A model generated the notes under the pieces. It saw only the letters and a program-made list of their open reading frames with translations. It ran no database searches and was not told where the DNA came from. From DASSBR01 sp035688265 (GTDB lineage Bacteria > Pseudomonadota > Gammaproteobacteria > Natronospirales > DASSBR01): a stretch of DNA of 51,399 nt. The position numbers were made by a program, and so were the translations under genes. The stretch is from positions 1-51,399 of the forward strand of contig DASSNE010000059.1 of the NCBI GenBank assembly GCA_035688265.1, written 5' to 3'. This document shows positions 16,148-24,377 of this stretch, one piece after another. Position 1 is the first letter of the stretch, and each line of letters starts with the position of its first letter.

Positions 16148-16602
16148 CGCCGCGGCGCAAGCGGATGATGTTTGTCGCCGCGATCGTGCTTGGCGTCGGC
16201 GCGGCCACCGCGCTCGGACTTCAGGCATTTCGCGGCAACCTGCTGTATTACTTCACGCCGACCCAGATCGCAGCCGGCAAGGCGCCGATCGGCCAGCGCT
16301 TTCGCATGGGCGGACTGGTGGTGCCGGGCAGCATTCATCGCAAGCCCGGCAGCATGACGGTGCACTTCACGCTGACCGACAACCACGACAAGGTGCCGGT
16401 CACCTACACCGGGATTCTGCCGGACCTGTTTCGTGAGGGGCAGGGGATAGTGGTGCACGGGAAGTTGCTCCCCGATCATCAATTCATCGCCGACCAGGTG
16501 CTCGCCAAGCACAGCGCCGATTACATGCCGCCGGCCGTCGCGGCCGAGCTGAAAGCCCACAAGGGCGCCAAGGCGCTCGCCGCCACCAACGAGTTCAAAT
16601 GA
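16144..16602 (+). CDS. ccmE: cytochrome c maturation heme chaperone CcmE
   Basis: 152 aa from the ATG overlapping ccmD; the upstream open frame is not CcmE. It has a cytoplasmic basic start (MTPRRKRMMF), a membrane anchor at about 9-28, and a periplasmic OB-fold beta barrel. The covalent heme-binding histidine is His123 in VLAKHSADYMPP, followed by Tyr127, matching E. coli His130/Tyr134. RMGGLVVPGSI and VTYTGILPDLFREGQG are family signatures. It is coupled to ccmF by ATGA. Confidence 0.96.
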   Translation: MTPRRKRMMFVAAIVLGVGAATALGLQAFRGNLLYYFTPTQIAAGKAPIGQRFRMGGLVVPGSIHRKPGSMTVHFTLTDNHDKVPVTYTGILPDLFREGQGIVVHGKLLPDHQFIADQVLAKHSADYMPPAVAAELKAHKGAKALAATNEFK

Positions 16603-18626
16603 TCCCCGAAATCGGCCACCTTGCCCTGATTCTGGCGCTGGCGCTCGCGCTCGCGCAAGGCGTTTTCGGACTTGCCGGCGCGCACCGGCGCGACCTGTCA
16701 TGGATGGGCAGCGTGCGCACGATCGCCTACGGCCAGTTCGCGTTTGTGCTGATTTCGTTCGGCTGTCTGATGTACTCGTTCGCAATCAGCGACTTCACCG
16801 TCCGCTACGTCGCGGAGAACTCCAACACGCAACTGCCGCTGGTGTACAAGCTGACGGCCGTGTGGGGCGCACACGAAGGCTCGCTGCTGTTGTGGATCCT
16901 GATTCTGACCATCTGGACCGCGGGGGTCGCACGCTTCAGTCGCAGGTTGCCGCTCGAATTCGTCAGCCGCGTGCTCGGCGTGATGGGCCTGATCAGCGTC
17001 GGTTTCCTGCTGTTCAGCCTGACGACGTCCAATCCGTTCGTGCGCCTGCTGCCGGCGCCGTTGCAGGGCCGCGACCTCAACCCGATCCTGCAGGATCCAA
17101 TGCTCGCCGCGCATCCGCCGATGCTGTACATGGGCTACGTCGGCATGTCGGTCGCGTTTGCGTTCGCGGTCGCCGCGCTGATCGGCGGCAAGATGGACGC
17201 GGTCTGGGCGCGCTGGTCGCGGCCGTGGACGACGGCGGCGTGGCTGTTTTTGACCGTCGGCATCACGCTCGGCAGCTGGTGGGCCTACTACGAACTCGGC
17301 TGGGGCGGCTGGTGGTTCTGGGACCCGGTCGAAAACGCGTCGTTCATGCCGTGGCTCGCCGGGACGGCCCTGATTCACTCGCTCGCGGTGACCGAAAAGC
17401 GTGGCGCGTTCAAGAGCTGGACGGCGCTGCTCGCGATCATCACGTTTGCGTTGAGCCTGCTCGGCACGTTCCTGGTGCGCTCCGGCGTGCTGGTGTCCGT
17501 GCACGCGTTCGCAATCAGCCCGACGCGCGGCATTTTCGTGCTCGGCCTGATCGGCGTGGTACTGGGAACGGCGCTTGCGCTGTACGCGTGGCGCGCGCCG
17601 TCGCTGTCCGGCAGCGGCGGCGGTTTCAAATGGTTCTCGCGTGAGACGTTCCTGCTGCTCAATAACGTGCTGCTGACGGTTGCCGCGGCCGCCGTACTGC
17701 TCGGGACGCTGTACCCGCTGATTCTGGCAGCGCTGGGTCTCGGCAAGATTTCGGTCGGCCCGCCGTACTTCAACCGGGTGTTTTTCCCACTGATCGTGCC
17801 GCTGTTCGTCGTGATCGGCATCGGCCCCTACGTCAACTGGAAGCGCGGGCAGGGCAAACGCGTCGGGCGACGTGTTGCGGCACCGGCAGCCGTTGCGATC
17901 GGCGCCGGCATCCTCGCCGCGATCGTGGGCTGGTCGAGCATTCCGTGGCCGGCGCTCGCCGGCGGCACACTGGGCCTGTGGGTGCTGGCGAGTGCGCTGA
18001 TCGAACCGATTTCCCGTCTGCGCCAGCGCCGCGCGGCCGGCCGCAGCCTGAAGGTGCCGCGCCACGTGCTCGGCATGAGCATGGCGCACTTCGGCGCCGG
18101 CCTGCTGGTGCTGGGTGTGACCGTATCGAGCACGATGAGCATCGCGAAAAATGTCAGCGTGACGCCGGGACAGGTCGTTCGCGCGGGCAGCTACGCGTTT
18201 ACGTTTCACGGCGTGCATGATGTCAAAGGTCCCAATTACAGCGCCAAGCAGGCGCTGGTGACTGCCAGCAAGAATGGTGAACCCGCGGCAGTTCTGCGTC
18301 CGGAAAAACGCATATTCAGCCACGATGGCACCACGACCACCGAAGCGGCGGTGGACGCCGGGGTGTTTCGCGACTTGTACGTTGCGATCGGCAAGCCGCT
18401 GGGCGGCAACGCGTGGAGCCTGCGCGTGCAGTACAAGCCGATGGTGCACTTCATCTGGTTCGGCGGCGTCGTGATGGCACTGGGTGGATTGCTGGCCTTG
18501 AGTGATCGACGCTACCGGGTGCGGCGCAAGGCGGAGGCGACGGCGGACGATGCTCTCGCCGGCGCAACGCCGCCGGCGGGGCGTCTGGACACACCAGCGC
18601 CGGTGCTGGCCGAGGAGCGGCGCTGA
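16599..18626 (+). CDS. ccmF: cytochrome c heme lyase subunit CcmF
   Basis: 675 aa, a multi-spanning membrane protein of the usual size (about 650). It transfers heme from CcmE to apocytochrome c together with CcmH/CcmI. The WWD heme motif is GWGGWWFWDPVENASFMPWL (about 229-248). Conserved histidines are seen in GAHEGSLLLW and GTALIHSLAV, and the first C-terminal-half signature SRETFLLLNNVLL is present. A large periplasmic segment near the C-terminus (YSAKQALVTASKNG...) and the last helix with MVHFIWFGGVVMALGG complete the family pattern. It overlaps ccmG by one base. Confidence 0.96.
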   Translation: MIPEIGHLALILALALALAQGVFGLAGAHRRDLSWMGSVRTIAYGQFAFVLISFGCLMYSFAISDFTVRYVAENSNTQLPLVYKLTAVWGAHEGSLLLWILILTIWTAGVARFSRRLPLEFVSRVLGVMGLISVGFLLFSLTTSNPFVRLLPAPLQGRDLNPILQDPMLAAHPPMLYMGYVGMSVAFAFAVAALIGGKMDAVWARWSRPWTTAAWLFLTVGITLGSWWAYYELGWGGWWFWDPVENASFMPWLAGTALIHSLAVTEKRGAFKSWTALLAIITFALSLLGTFLVRSGVLVSVHAFAISPTRGIFVLGLIGVVLGTALALYAWRAPSLSGSGGGFKWFSRETFLLLNNVLLTVAAAAVLLGTLYPLILAALGLGKISVGPPYFNRVFFPLIVPLFVVIGIGPYVNWKRGQGKRVGRRVAAPAAVAIGAGILAAIVGWSSIPWPALAGGTLGLWVLASALIEPISRLRQRRAAGRSLKVPRHVLGMSMAHFGAGLLVLGVTVSSTMSIAKNVSVTPGQVVRAGSYAFTFHGVHDVKGPNYSAKQALVTASKNGEPAAVLRPEKRIFSHDGTTTTEAAVDAGVFRDLYVAIGKPLGGNAWSLRVQYKPMVHFIWFGGVVMALGGLLALSDRRYRVRRKAEATADDALAGATPPAGRLDTPAPVLAEERR

Positions 18627-19156
18627 TGTGGCGTTACCTGCTGCCGCTGGTTCTGCTCGTCGGATTCATCGGCGTCTTCTGGCACGGCCTGCACTCGGAT
18701 CCGTCGCGCGTGCCGTCGCCGCTGATCGGCAAGCACGTCCCGACATTCACGCTGCCTGCGCTGGAACAGCCGTCGAAGACCATCAGCAACAAGGAATTCA
18801 ACGGGCAGATATCGCTGCTGAATGTCTGGGCGACGTGGTGCTTCGAGTGCAAGGCGGAACACCCGACGCTGGTGCAATTTTCCAAGCGCCACAACATTCC
18901 GTTGTACGGTCTCGACTACCGCGACAACCGCGGCAAGGCGCTCGCCTGGCTCAAGAAGGCGGGCAATCCCTACGACAAGGTGGCTTTCGACGCGACCGGG
19001 GCGGTGGCGATCAACTGGGGCGTGTACGGCGCACCGGAAACCTACCTGATCGACTCGCACGGCATCATTCGCCACAAGTACATCGGCCCGCTGACTCCGA
19101 AGCAGATCAAGGACGATCTGCTACCGCGGATCGCGAAGCTGCGCGCCGAACAATGA
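18626..19156 (+). CDS. ccmG: thiol:disulfide interchange protein CcmG/DsbE
   Basis: 176 aa. It is a membrane-anchored periplasmic thioredoxin-like protein that reduces the CXXCH cysteines of apocytochromes, or CcmH. It has an N-terminal anchor (about 3-20), LIGKHVPTFTLPAL, and the active site WATWCFECKAEHP with Cys72 and Cys75. The dipeptide between the cysteines is Phe-Glu, not the Pro-Thr or Val-Pro usual for this family. The cis-proline loop is GAPETYLIDSHG. Its stop overlaps the ccmH ATG (ATGA). Confidence 0.94.
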   Translation: MWRYLLPLVLLVGFIGVFWHGLHSDPSRVPSPLIGKHVPTFTLPALEQPSKTISNKEFNGQISLLNVWATWCFECKAEHPTLVQFSKRHNIPLYGLDYRDNRGKALAWLKKAGNPYDKVAFDATGAVAINWGVYGAPETYLIDSHGIIRHKYIGPLTPKQIKDDLLPRIAKLRAEQ

Positions 19157-19569
19157 AGACCTTCTCGTTGATATTCGCGCTGCTGCTGATGGCGGCAAAC
19201 GCGTGGGCAATCGACACGAACCATCTGCCGACGCCGGCGCTGCAAGCGCGTTACGAAACGCTGACGCACCAGTTCCGCTGCCTCGTCTGCCAGGACGAGG
19301 ACATCTATACGTCCAACGCCGACCTCGCCGTGCAGTTGCGCGACAAGGTGCGCGACATGCTCGTCGCCGGCAAGACCAACCAGCAGATCATCGACTACAT
19401 GGTCGATCGCTACGGCAACTTCGTGCTGTACAAGCCGCCGGTGGAGGGCAACACGCTGCTGCTGTGGTTCGGGCCGTTCGCGCTGCTGCTGATTGCGCTG
19501 GGCGGAGTCGCCCGGATCGTCAGGCGGCGCTCGGCCATGACGACAGACGACGTACCGGAGCGGCCATGA
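19153..19569 (+). CDS. ccmH: cytochrome c maturation thioredox protein CcmH
   Basis: 138 aa, the short single-domain CcmH. It has a cleavable signal peptide (about 1-19), then the conserved FRCLVCQ motif with Cys43 and Cys46, TSNADLAVQLRDKVRDML, and GNFVLYKPPVEGNTLLLWFG leading into one C-terminal transmembrane helix. It reduces apocytochrome thiols at the heme ligation complex. It overlaps ccmG and ccmI by 4 bases each. Confidence 0.95.
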   Translation: MKTFSLIFALLLMAANAWAIDTNHLPTPALQARYETLTHQFRCLVCQDEDIYTSNADLAVQLRDKVRDMLVAGKTNQQIIDYMVDRYGNFVLYKPPVEGNTLLLWFGPFALLLIALGGVARIVRRRSAMTTDDVPERP

Positions 19570-20744
19570 GTTTCATCATTATCGGAGCGGCCATGCTGCT
19601 GGTCGCGGTCGGCATCATGGCCTTGCCGCTGCTGCGGCAACGGCAAGCGGCCCCGTTGGAAGCCGCGGCCGCCAATCGCGAGCTTTACGTAGCGCGCCTG
19701 GACGAATTGCGTGTCGATCTCGAAACCGGTTCGCTCGCCGCAGAGGATTTCGAATCCGCGCGGCGCGATCTGGAAGCCGATCTTCAGGCCGACGATGCAG
19801 CGCCGAAGCCGGCGGGCCGGCGCCGCGGCTGGTGGGCGGCGATTGCCGTCGCGGCGATCGTGCCCATCGCGACGGCGGTGCTGTATCTGCAATGGGGCAA
19901 CTGGCAAAGCGCGCTCTACGGCGACGGGTCGATGCAGGCGGTGGTGGCGAACGTTCAGGATCGGCTGCAACAGTCGCCGAACGATCCCGAGGGCTGGGCG
20001 TTCCTGGGGCGCATCTACTCGACTTCCCTCCATTATGACAAGGCCCTGCACGCGTTCCATCGCGCGGTCGCGCTGACCGGCGGCAACAATGCGGCCATGC
20101 TGGCGGCACTCGGCTCGACCGAAATGCTCGCCAACAACATGCAGACGACGCCGGCGACGGCGGCGCTGTTCGACAAGGTGCTCAAGCTCGATCCCGACAA
20201 CACCCGCGGCCTGTTGTTCGGCGGTATCGTCGCGATGCAGCAGGGCGACAAGACGACTGCCGTCAAGCGCTGGCAGCGACTTTTGAGCCAGAATCCGCCG
20301 GCGCCATTGCGCCGGATACTGACGGCGCGTATCAAAGCCGCCGGCGGTGTCGTAGCGGGAGCCGGCACCGCTGCAGCAGCGGCCGCGCCGGCGCGGTCGA
20401 TTCAGGTTGACGTCAAGCTGGCCGCGGCGCTGAAGGCCAAGGTGCCGGCGCACGCGACGTTATTCGTGTTCGTGCGTCCGGTCGGTTCGAAGAGCGGGCC
20501 TCCGCTCGCCGTACGACGGCTGAGCGTCGATCAGTTCCCGGTCACGGTGAAGCTGTCCGACGCCAACGCGATGATTCCGGGTCGGCATCTCGAGGACTAC
20601 AAGAACCTGCGGGTGGTCGCGCGAATCTCGAAATCGGGCGCGCCGCTTCAACAAGCCGGCGACGTTTATGGCAGCGCGAAGTTTGCGTGGAGCGACAAAA
20701 GCGCACCGCTCAACATCGTGCTGAACCAAGTCGTGTCGGACTAA
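19566..20744 (+). CDS. ccmI: cytochrome c biogenesis TPR protein CcmI (CycH)
   Basis: 392 aa from the ATG at 19566. CcmI chaperones apocytochrome c for the ligase. It has one N-terminal membrane segment (about 2-20), a cytoplasmic leucine-zipper-like helical stretch (ELYVARLDELRVDLETGSL), a second hydrophobic segment (about 83-101), TPR units from about residue 120 (GWAFLGRIYSTSLHYDKALH, AMLAALGSTEMLAN), and the C-terminal CycH domain with FVFVRPVGSKSGPPLAVRRL. This is the last gene of the ccm run, and a convergent cytochrome c gene follows after 3 bases. Confidence 0.93.
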   Translation: MSFIIIGAAMLLVAVGIMALPLLRQRQAAPLEAAAANRELYVARLDELRVDLETGSLAAEDFESARRDLEADLQADDAAPKPAGRRRGWWAAIAVAAIVPIATAVLYLQWGNWQSALYGDGSMQAVVANVQDRLQQSPNDPEGWAFLGRIYSTSLHYDKALHAFHRAVALTGGNNAAMLAALGSTEMLANNMQTTPATAALFDKVLKLDPDNTRGLLFGGIVAMQQGDKTTAVKRWQRLLSQNPPAPLRRILTARIKAAGGVVAGAGTAAAAAAPARSIQVDVKLAAALKAKVPAHATLFVFVRPVGSKSGPPLAVRRLSVDQFPVTVKLSDANAMIPGRHLEDYKNLRVVARISKSGAPLQQAGDVYGSAKFAWSDKSAPLNIVLNQVVSD

Positions 20745-20747
20745 GAA

Positions 20748-21362
20748 CTAAGGCGGCGTGCTCGTCGTCCGCGGCGTCGGCAGCGGCGCATTTTCAGCAG
20801 GGGCGGGCGCCATCTGGTGCTCGTGCCCATGCTCATTCATTTCCATTTCTTCGCCGCCGGCGCTCAATTGCTTGTAGCGTTCCGGCGTCATCCCCGGCAG
20901 CGCCTTCAGAAACGCCACGATCGCCCACAGTTCATGCTCACTGTGCGTCGGACCCCAGGCCGGCATCGCCGTCATGCGAATGCCGTTCTTGACGATCCAG
21001 TACGCCTCGTTCGGCTCGATGTATTTGGCGATGCGCGGCAGATTCGGCGGGCGGGGATTCAGGCCGGCGCGGGTTTCGGAATCTTTCTCGCCCGGCGCGA
21101 GATGGCAGACGGCGCACATGCCGGCGTAATGCTTCGCGCCCAGTGCGATCATTTGCGGGCTGTCCAGGTTGACGTTGGACGGCACCTTCACGTCATCGAC
21201 GCGCGATTCGATCGAATGCTCGCGCGTGGTGCGAATGATCCAGTCTACCCAGCCGGGATTGTCCTGCGTCGCGGCGACGTTGAACGCGCCGGAATAAATG
21301 TAGGCGAGGAAGCCGCCCACGATCAGCAGGATCACTATAATGAAGGCTTGCAGGCATCTCAC
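20748..21362 (-). CDS. membrane-anchored monoheme cytochrome c
   Basis: 204 aa from GTG at 21362, with GGAG 8 bases upstream. An uncleaved N-terminal helix (about 5-24) is followed by a class I cytochrome c domain: heme motif CAVCH (Cys83, Cys86, His87) and the likely axial methionine in RMTAMPAWG (Met133). PRPPNLPRIAKYIEPNEAYW and HSEHELWAIVAFLKALPGM are typical of cbb3-oxidase-type or alcohol-dehydrogenase-type cytochromes. The C-terminus is a tail rich in Met, His, Glu and then Pro (GGEEMEMNEHGHEHQMAPAP). It abuts ccmI convergently. The electron partner is unknown. Confidence 0.85.
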   Translation of the reverse strand: MRCLQAFIIVILLIVGGFLAYIYSGAFNVAATQDNPGWVDWIIRTTREHSIESRVDDVKVPSNVNLDSPQMIALGAKHYAGMCAVCHLAPGEKDSETRAGLNPRPPNLPRIAKYIEPNEAYWIVKNGIRMTAMPAWGPTHSEHELWAIVAFLKALPGMTPERYKQLSAGGEEMEMNEHGHEHQMAPAPAENAPLPTPRTTSTPP

Positions 21363-21386
21363 GGCGCGCTCCTTTTTGTCAGGTCA

Positions 21387-21857
21387 CTACGTCTCGCTTG
21401 GCATCATCCTACCATCCGCGGCGCTAGTTTCCACGCGCCGACGCAACGCCTCGTTCATGGCGGCGAACCCGCGTTCGATGCGGTGCTTGAGAAAAGGCCA
21501 CAGGAACGGGACCAGAATGCCCCTGAAGATTTCCTGATGGACAACGCGGGTCCGGCCGCCTTCTTCCGGTTCCAGCGCAAGACTGTGCTCGCCGTCGAAC
21601 AGCCCGGCGAAACCGGCATGCCCGATCCACCGCAGTTCCCGCCCGTCGATGACACGCACCACGACCGGCCGGAAGCGTAGCTGCCTGTCGGGCTTGAGGG
21701 CCAGAGTTGCATCGAGGCGCTGGCCCAGTTCCAGGCGACCTTCCAGCCGCACGATAAACGGGTTCCACTCAGCGTAGCGTGCCGTATTCGTCAGAACCTT
21801 CCACACGTCCGCCGGGGGTGCGGCGATGACGATTTCCGACCAGACTGTTTTTTTCAT
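21387..21857 (-). CDS. SRPBCC (START/Bet v1-like) domain protein
   Basis: 156 aa. The N-terminus SEIVIAAPPADVWKVLTNTARYAEWNPF and the middle LRWIGHAGFAGLFDGEHSLALEPE are typical of the polyketide cyclase/SRPBCC superfamily, which forms a hydrophobic ligand pocket. The ligand cannot be predicted. Its start lies 89 bases inside the histidine kinase gene, an unusually long overlap. The start codon is followed by a run of seven A. It is the last gene of a regulator-kinase-SRPBCC unit on the minus strand. Confidence 0.75.
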   Translation of the reverse strand: MKKTVWSEIVIAAPPADVWKVLTNTARYAEWNPFIVRLEGRLELGQRLDATLALKPDRQLRFRPVVVRVIDGRELRWIGHAGFAGLFDGEHSLALEPEEGGRTRVVHQEIFRGILVPFLWPFLKHRIERGFAAMNEALRRRVETSAADGRMMPSET

Positions 21858-23322
21858 CAGACTCCCTCTCTGTATCCAGCGGCAAGCTGATCGTCGCCCG
21901 CAAACCGGGATGGTTATCCTCCAGATCGACCCGGCCGCCGTGCAGCCGGACGATGGCGCGCACCAGGCTCAGGCCGAGGCCGTTGCCGCGCAGGCTGCGG
22001 CTGCGATCGAGACGCGCGAAACGCTGGAAAACGTGGTCGCGTTCGTCCGCGGGGATACCGGGGCCGGAATCGGCCAGCGTCAGCACGGCATGGCTGTCGC
22101 TTGTCTTGAGGGTCAAGCCGATGCGACCGCCCGCGGGCGTATATTTCACCGCGTTGTCGAGCAGATTTCCAACCGCCTGCGCCAGCAGCCGGCGGTGGCC
22201 GCGCACGCGCGCCGGCGCAATCGCGCACGTCAGCGTCAACTGCTTGTCTTCCGCAAGCGGCTCGTAGACTGAGACGACATCGTCGCACAAGGAATGAAAA
22301 TCGATCGGCTGGCGCGGCTCACGACTCACGCCGGCTTCCAGTTCAGCCAGGTTCAGCATCGCGTTGAACGTCTGCAGCAGCTCGTCGGCATCGGCGAGGG
22401 CGCGCGTCATCGCGGCGCGGTATTCATCCGGTTCGCGCGCCTGCGCAAGCGTCACGTCGAGCCGGCCGCGCAGCCGGTTGAGCGGGCTGCGCAAATCGTG
22501 GGCGACGTTGTCGGTCACCTGCCGCAGGCCGTTCATCAGCTCCTCGATGCGCCCCAGCATCGCGTTCAGCGTCAGCGCCAGGTTGTCGAATTCGTCCTGG
22601 CGCGAACCGACCGGCAGGCGCCGGCTGAGGTCGCCGGCCATGATCGCGGTCGCCGCACCGCGCACCGATTCGAGCCGTGTGACGACGTGACGCCCCATCC
22701 AGATGCCGCCCGCCAGGCCGAAGATCAATATGACGCCGATCGCCGCCAGCAGTGAATACAGAATGTAATCGCTCAACTCCTCGGCTTCGTCGAGCGTTTC
22801 AACCACCAGCAGGCGCTGACCGCCCGGAAGTGCGGTGGCGAGGCCGCGTACCTCAATGTTGTCATCGGCATCGAAATCTGCGGGCTTTTCAAGCCCGGCA
22901 CGCACCGCCGCATGGGCGCCGATCGTATAGCTGATCCAGTCTTCCGAAGCGTTGTCGCTGCTACTGTCGGCATCGATTTCGGGCCATGCCGGCAAGTCTC
23001 CGGCCAGCCGCTTGCCATTCGCATCGACGAGCAGGTAATAGCGCATTCCGGAGTCGCGCACGTCGCTGAAATGGCGCGCCTCCGGACTGCTGCGTTTGGC
23101 GACGGCTTTGCGCAGCGCGGGGATGCCCTGGGCGCGGTACAACGTGACCAGCGCGTCGGTTTCGGCCTTGAGGCCGGCGTCCATTTGCGCGCCGATTTCG
23201 GAGGTCGTCGCGCCATAGACGATGCCGAGGATAACGGCGGTCAGTAGCGCGTAAACGCCGGCGTATGTCAGCGTCAGACGGAAAGCGGTAGTGCGGCGCA
23301 GCTCGCCGCTGAAAATCGTCAC
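21769..23322 (-). CDS. two-component sensor histidine kinase
   Basis: 517 aa membrane kinase. TM1 is at about 18-40. A periplasmic sensor region spans about 41-187 with no recognisable family. TM2 is at about 188-210, followed by HAMP (about 211-265), HisKA with the phospho-acceptor His275 in VAHDLRSPLNRLR, and HATPase_c with a box around NLLDNAVKYTP, DSGPGIP and the GNGLGLSLVRAIVRLHGG ATP lid. Architecture fits the OmpR-family partner kinases (EnvZ/QseC/CusS type). The start overlaps the response-regulator stop by 4 bases. The C-terminus extends about 30 residues past the usual end of the fold, through the SRPBCC start. Confidence 0.9.
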   Translation of the reverse strand: MTIFSGELRRTTAFRLTLTYAGVYALLTAVILGIVYGATTSEIGAQMDAGLKAETDALVTLYRAQGIPALRKAVAKRSSPEARHFSDVRDSGMRYYLLVDANGKRLAGDLPAWPEIDADSSSDNASEDWISYTIGAHAAVRAGLEKPADFDADDNIEVRGLATALPGGQRLLVVETLDEAEELSDYILYSLLAAIGVILIFGLAGGIWMGRHVVTRLESVRGAATAIMAGDLSRRLPVGSRQDEFDNLALTLNAMLGRIEELMNGLRQVTDNVAHDLRSPLNRLRGRLDVTLAQAREPDEYRAAMTRALADADELLQTFNAMLNLAELEAGVSREPRQPIDFHSLCDDVVSVYEPLAEDKQLTLTCAIAPARVRGHRRLLAQAVGNLLDNAVKYTPAGGRIGLTLKTSDSHAVLTLADSGPGIPADERDHVFQRFARLDRSRSLRGNGLGLSLVRAIVRLHGGRVDLEDNHPGLRATISLPLDTERESDEKNSLVGNRHRRTPGGRVEGSDEYGTLR

Positions 23323-24005
23323 TCGACCGTGTCACCCGCACGCAAAGCGTAACCTGTTCCGCGCACAGTATGCAGCAGCGGCGGCGAAAAGTCCTTGTCG
23401 ATTTTGGCACGCAGGCGACTGATATGAACGTCGATGACGTTCGTCTGCGGGTCGAAATGATAATCCCAGACGTTTTCCAGCAGCATGCTGCGGGTCACGG
23501 CCTGATCGGCGTGCATCATCAGGAATTCGAGCAGCCGGAATTCGCGCGGTTGCAAGTTGATATTCTGGCCGGCGCGGCTGACGCGCCGCTTGATGCGGTT
23601 AAGCTTCAGATCGGCGACCTGCAGTACCTTTTCGACCAGTTCCGGCCGGCGCCGCCGCACCAGCGCTTCGAGGCGCGCAAGCAGTTCGGCGAACGCGAAT
23701 GGCTTGACGAGATAGTCGTCGCCGCCGGCACGCAGGCCGGTGACGCGCTCGTCGGTGTCGCTTAACGCGCTCAGGATCAGGATCGGGATCGCGACGTGCT
23801 GTTCACGCAGTTTGGCGATCACCGCCAGGCCGTCCAACTCCGGCAGCATGCGATCGAGGACAATGCTGTCGAATGATCCCTCGAGCGCCAGGCGCAAGCC
23901 CTCGCGGCCGTCGTAAGCGCACTGCGCCAGATGGCCGCTTTCCTTCAGGCCCTGGGCGACGAAAGCAGCGGCTTCACGGTCGTCTTCGACTACCAATACA
24001 CGCAT
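23319..24005 (-). CDS. OmpR-family response regulator
   Basis: 228 aa from the ATG at 24005. The receiver domain has the phospho-acceptor Asp51 (IVLDRMLPELDG), acidic VVEDDREAA at the start and Lys in YLVKPF. The C-terminal winged-helix DNA-binding domain carries LQPREFRLLEFLMMHADQAVTR, WDYHFDPQTNVIDVHISRLR and HTVRGTGYAL. The kinase follows with ATGA overlap. The ribosome site AAGGA lies inside the terminal arm of the large inverted-repeat element at 24009-24271, so its translation could be controlled by that structure. The DNA target is unknown. Confidence 0.93.
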   Translation of the reverse strand: MRVLVVEDDREAAAFVAQGLKESGHLAQCAYDGREGLRLALEGSFDSIVLDRMLPELDGLAVIAKLREQHVAIPILILSALSDTDERVTGLRAGGDDYLVKPFAFAELLARLEALVRRRRPELVEKVLQVADLKLNRIKRRVSRAGQNINLQPREFRLLEFLMMHADQAVTRSMLLENVWDYHFDPQTNVIDVHISRLRAKIDKDFSPPLLHTVRGTGYALRAGDTVE

Positions 24006-24008
24006 GAA

Positions 24009-24271
24009 ACTGTCCTTGGTGTTGGTAAAGACTCTCTCAGAGCGACCGAGAAGTTCGCATGCAAGGCGCGTTCGCGCCGGCGTAGCCATCTACGTCAAGC
24101 GGACGCAACGCGGCAGGCGGACTTCTCGGGCGCTCCCTCCGGGCGGGCCCCTGCCGGGCCATCTGCCGCGTTGCACATCCTTGAAATAGGCGGCTATTCC
24201 TGCGAATGTGCGCCTTGCGGCTGACCCGGCAGAGACCCGCTGAGAGAGCCTTTACCAGCGCCAAGGACAGT
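24009..24271. repeat. 263-bp structured inverted-repeat element
   Basis: The outer arms are 32 bp (24009-24040 and 24240-24271), identical at 29 positions. Inside lie two domains in inverted orientation, each closed by its own stem: 24042-24054 with 24121-24133 (12 of 13), and 24151-24158 with 24225-24232 (8 of 8). The domains share blocks in inverted copies: GCAAGGCGC (24061-24069; 24210-24218) and GCAACGCGGCAG (24105-24116; 24163-24174). Each also holds a 7-bp hairpin (24079-24096; 24183-24200). No open frame looks genuine. The left arm begins 3 bases from the response-regulator start codon. From 24272 to 24377 I see only the asnB leader, with no clear promoter or Shine-Dalgarno sequence. 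Confidence 0.88.
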
Positions 24272-24377
24272 CATTGTGCCCGTTCAGCGGGCGGCGCGCA
24301 TTGCCGTTTGGTAATCGCGGCGGCGGATTTTGGTGCGATAAGCTAATGGCGGCCAATTCCTTCTATATGAACCATAA

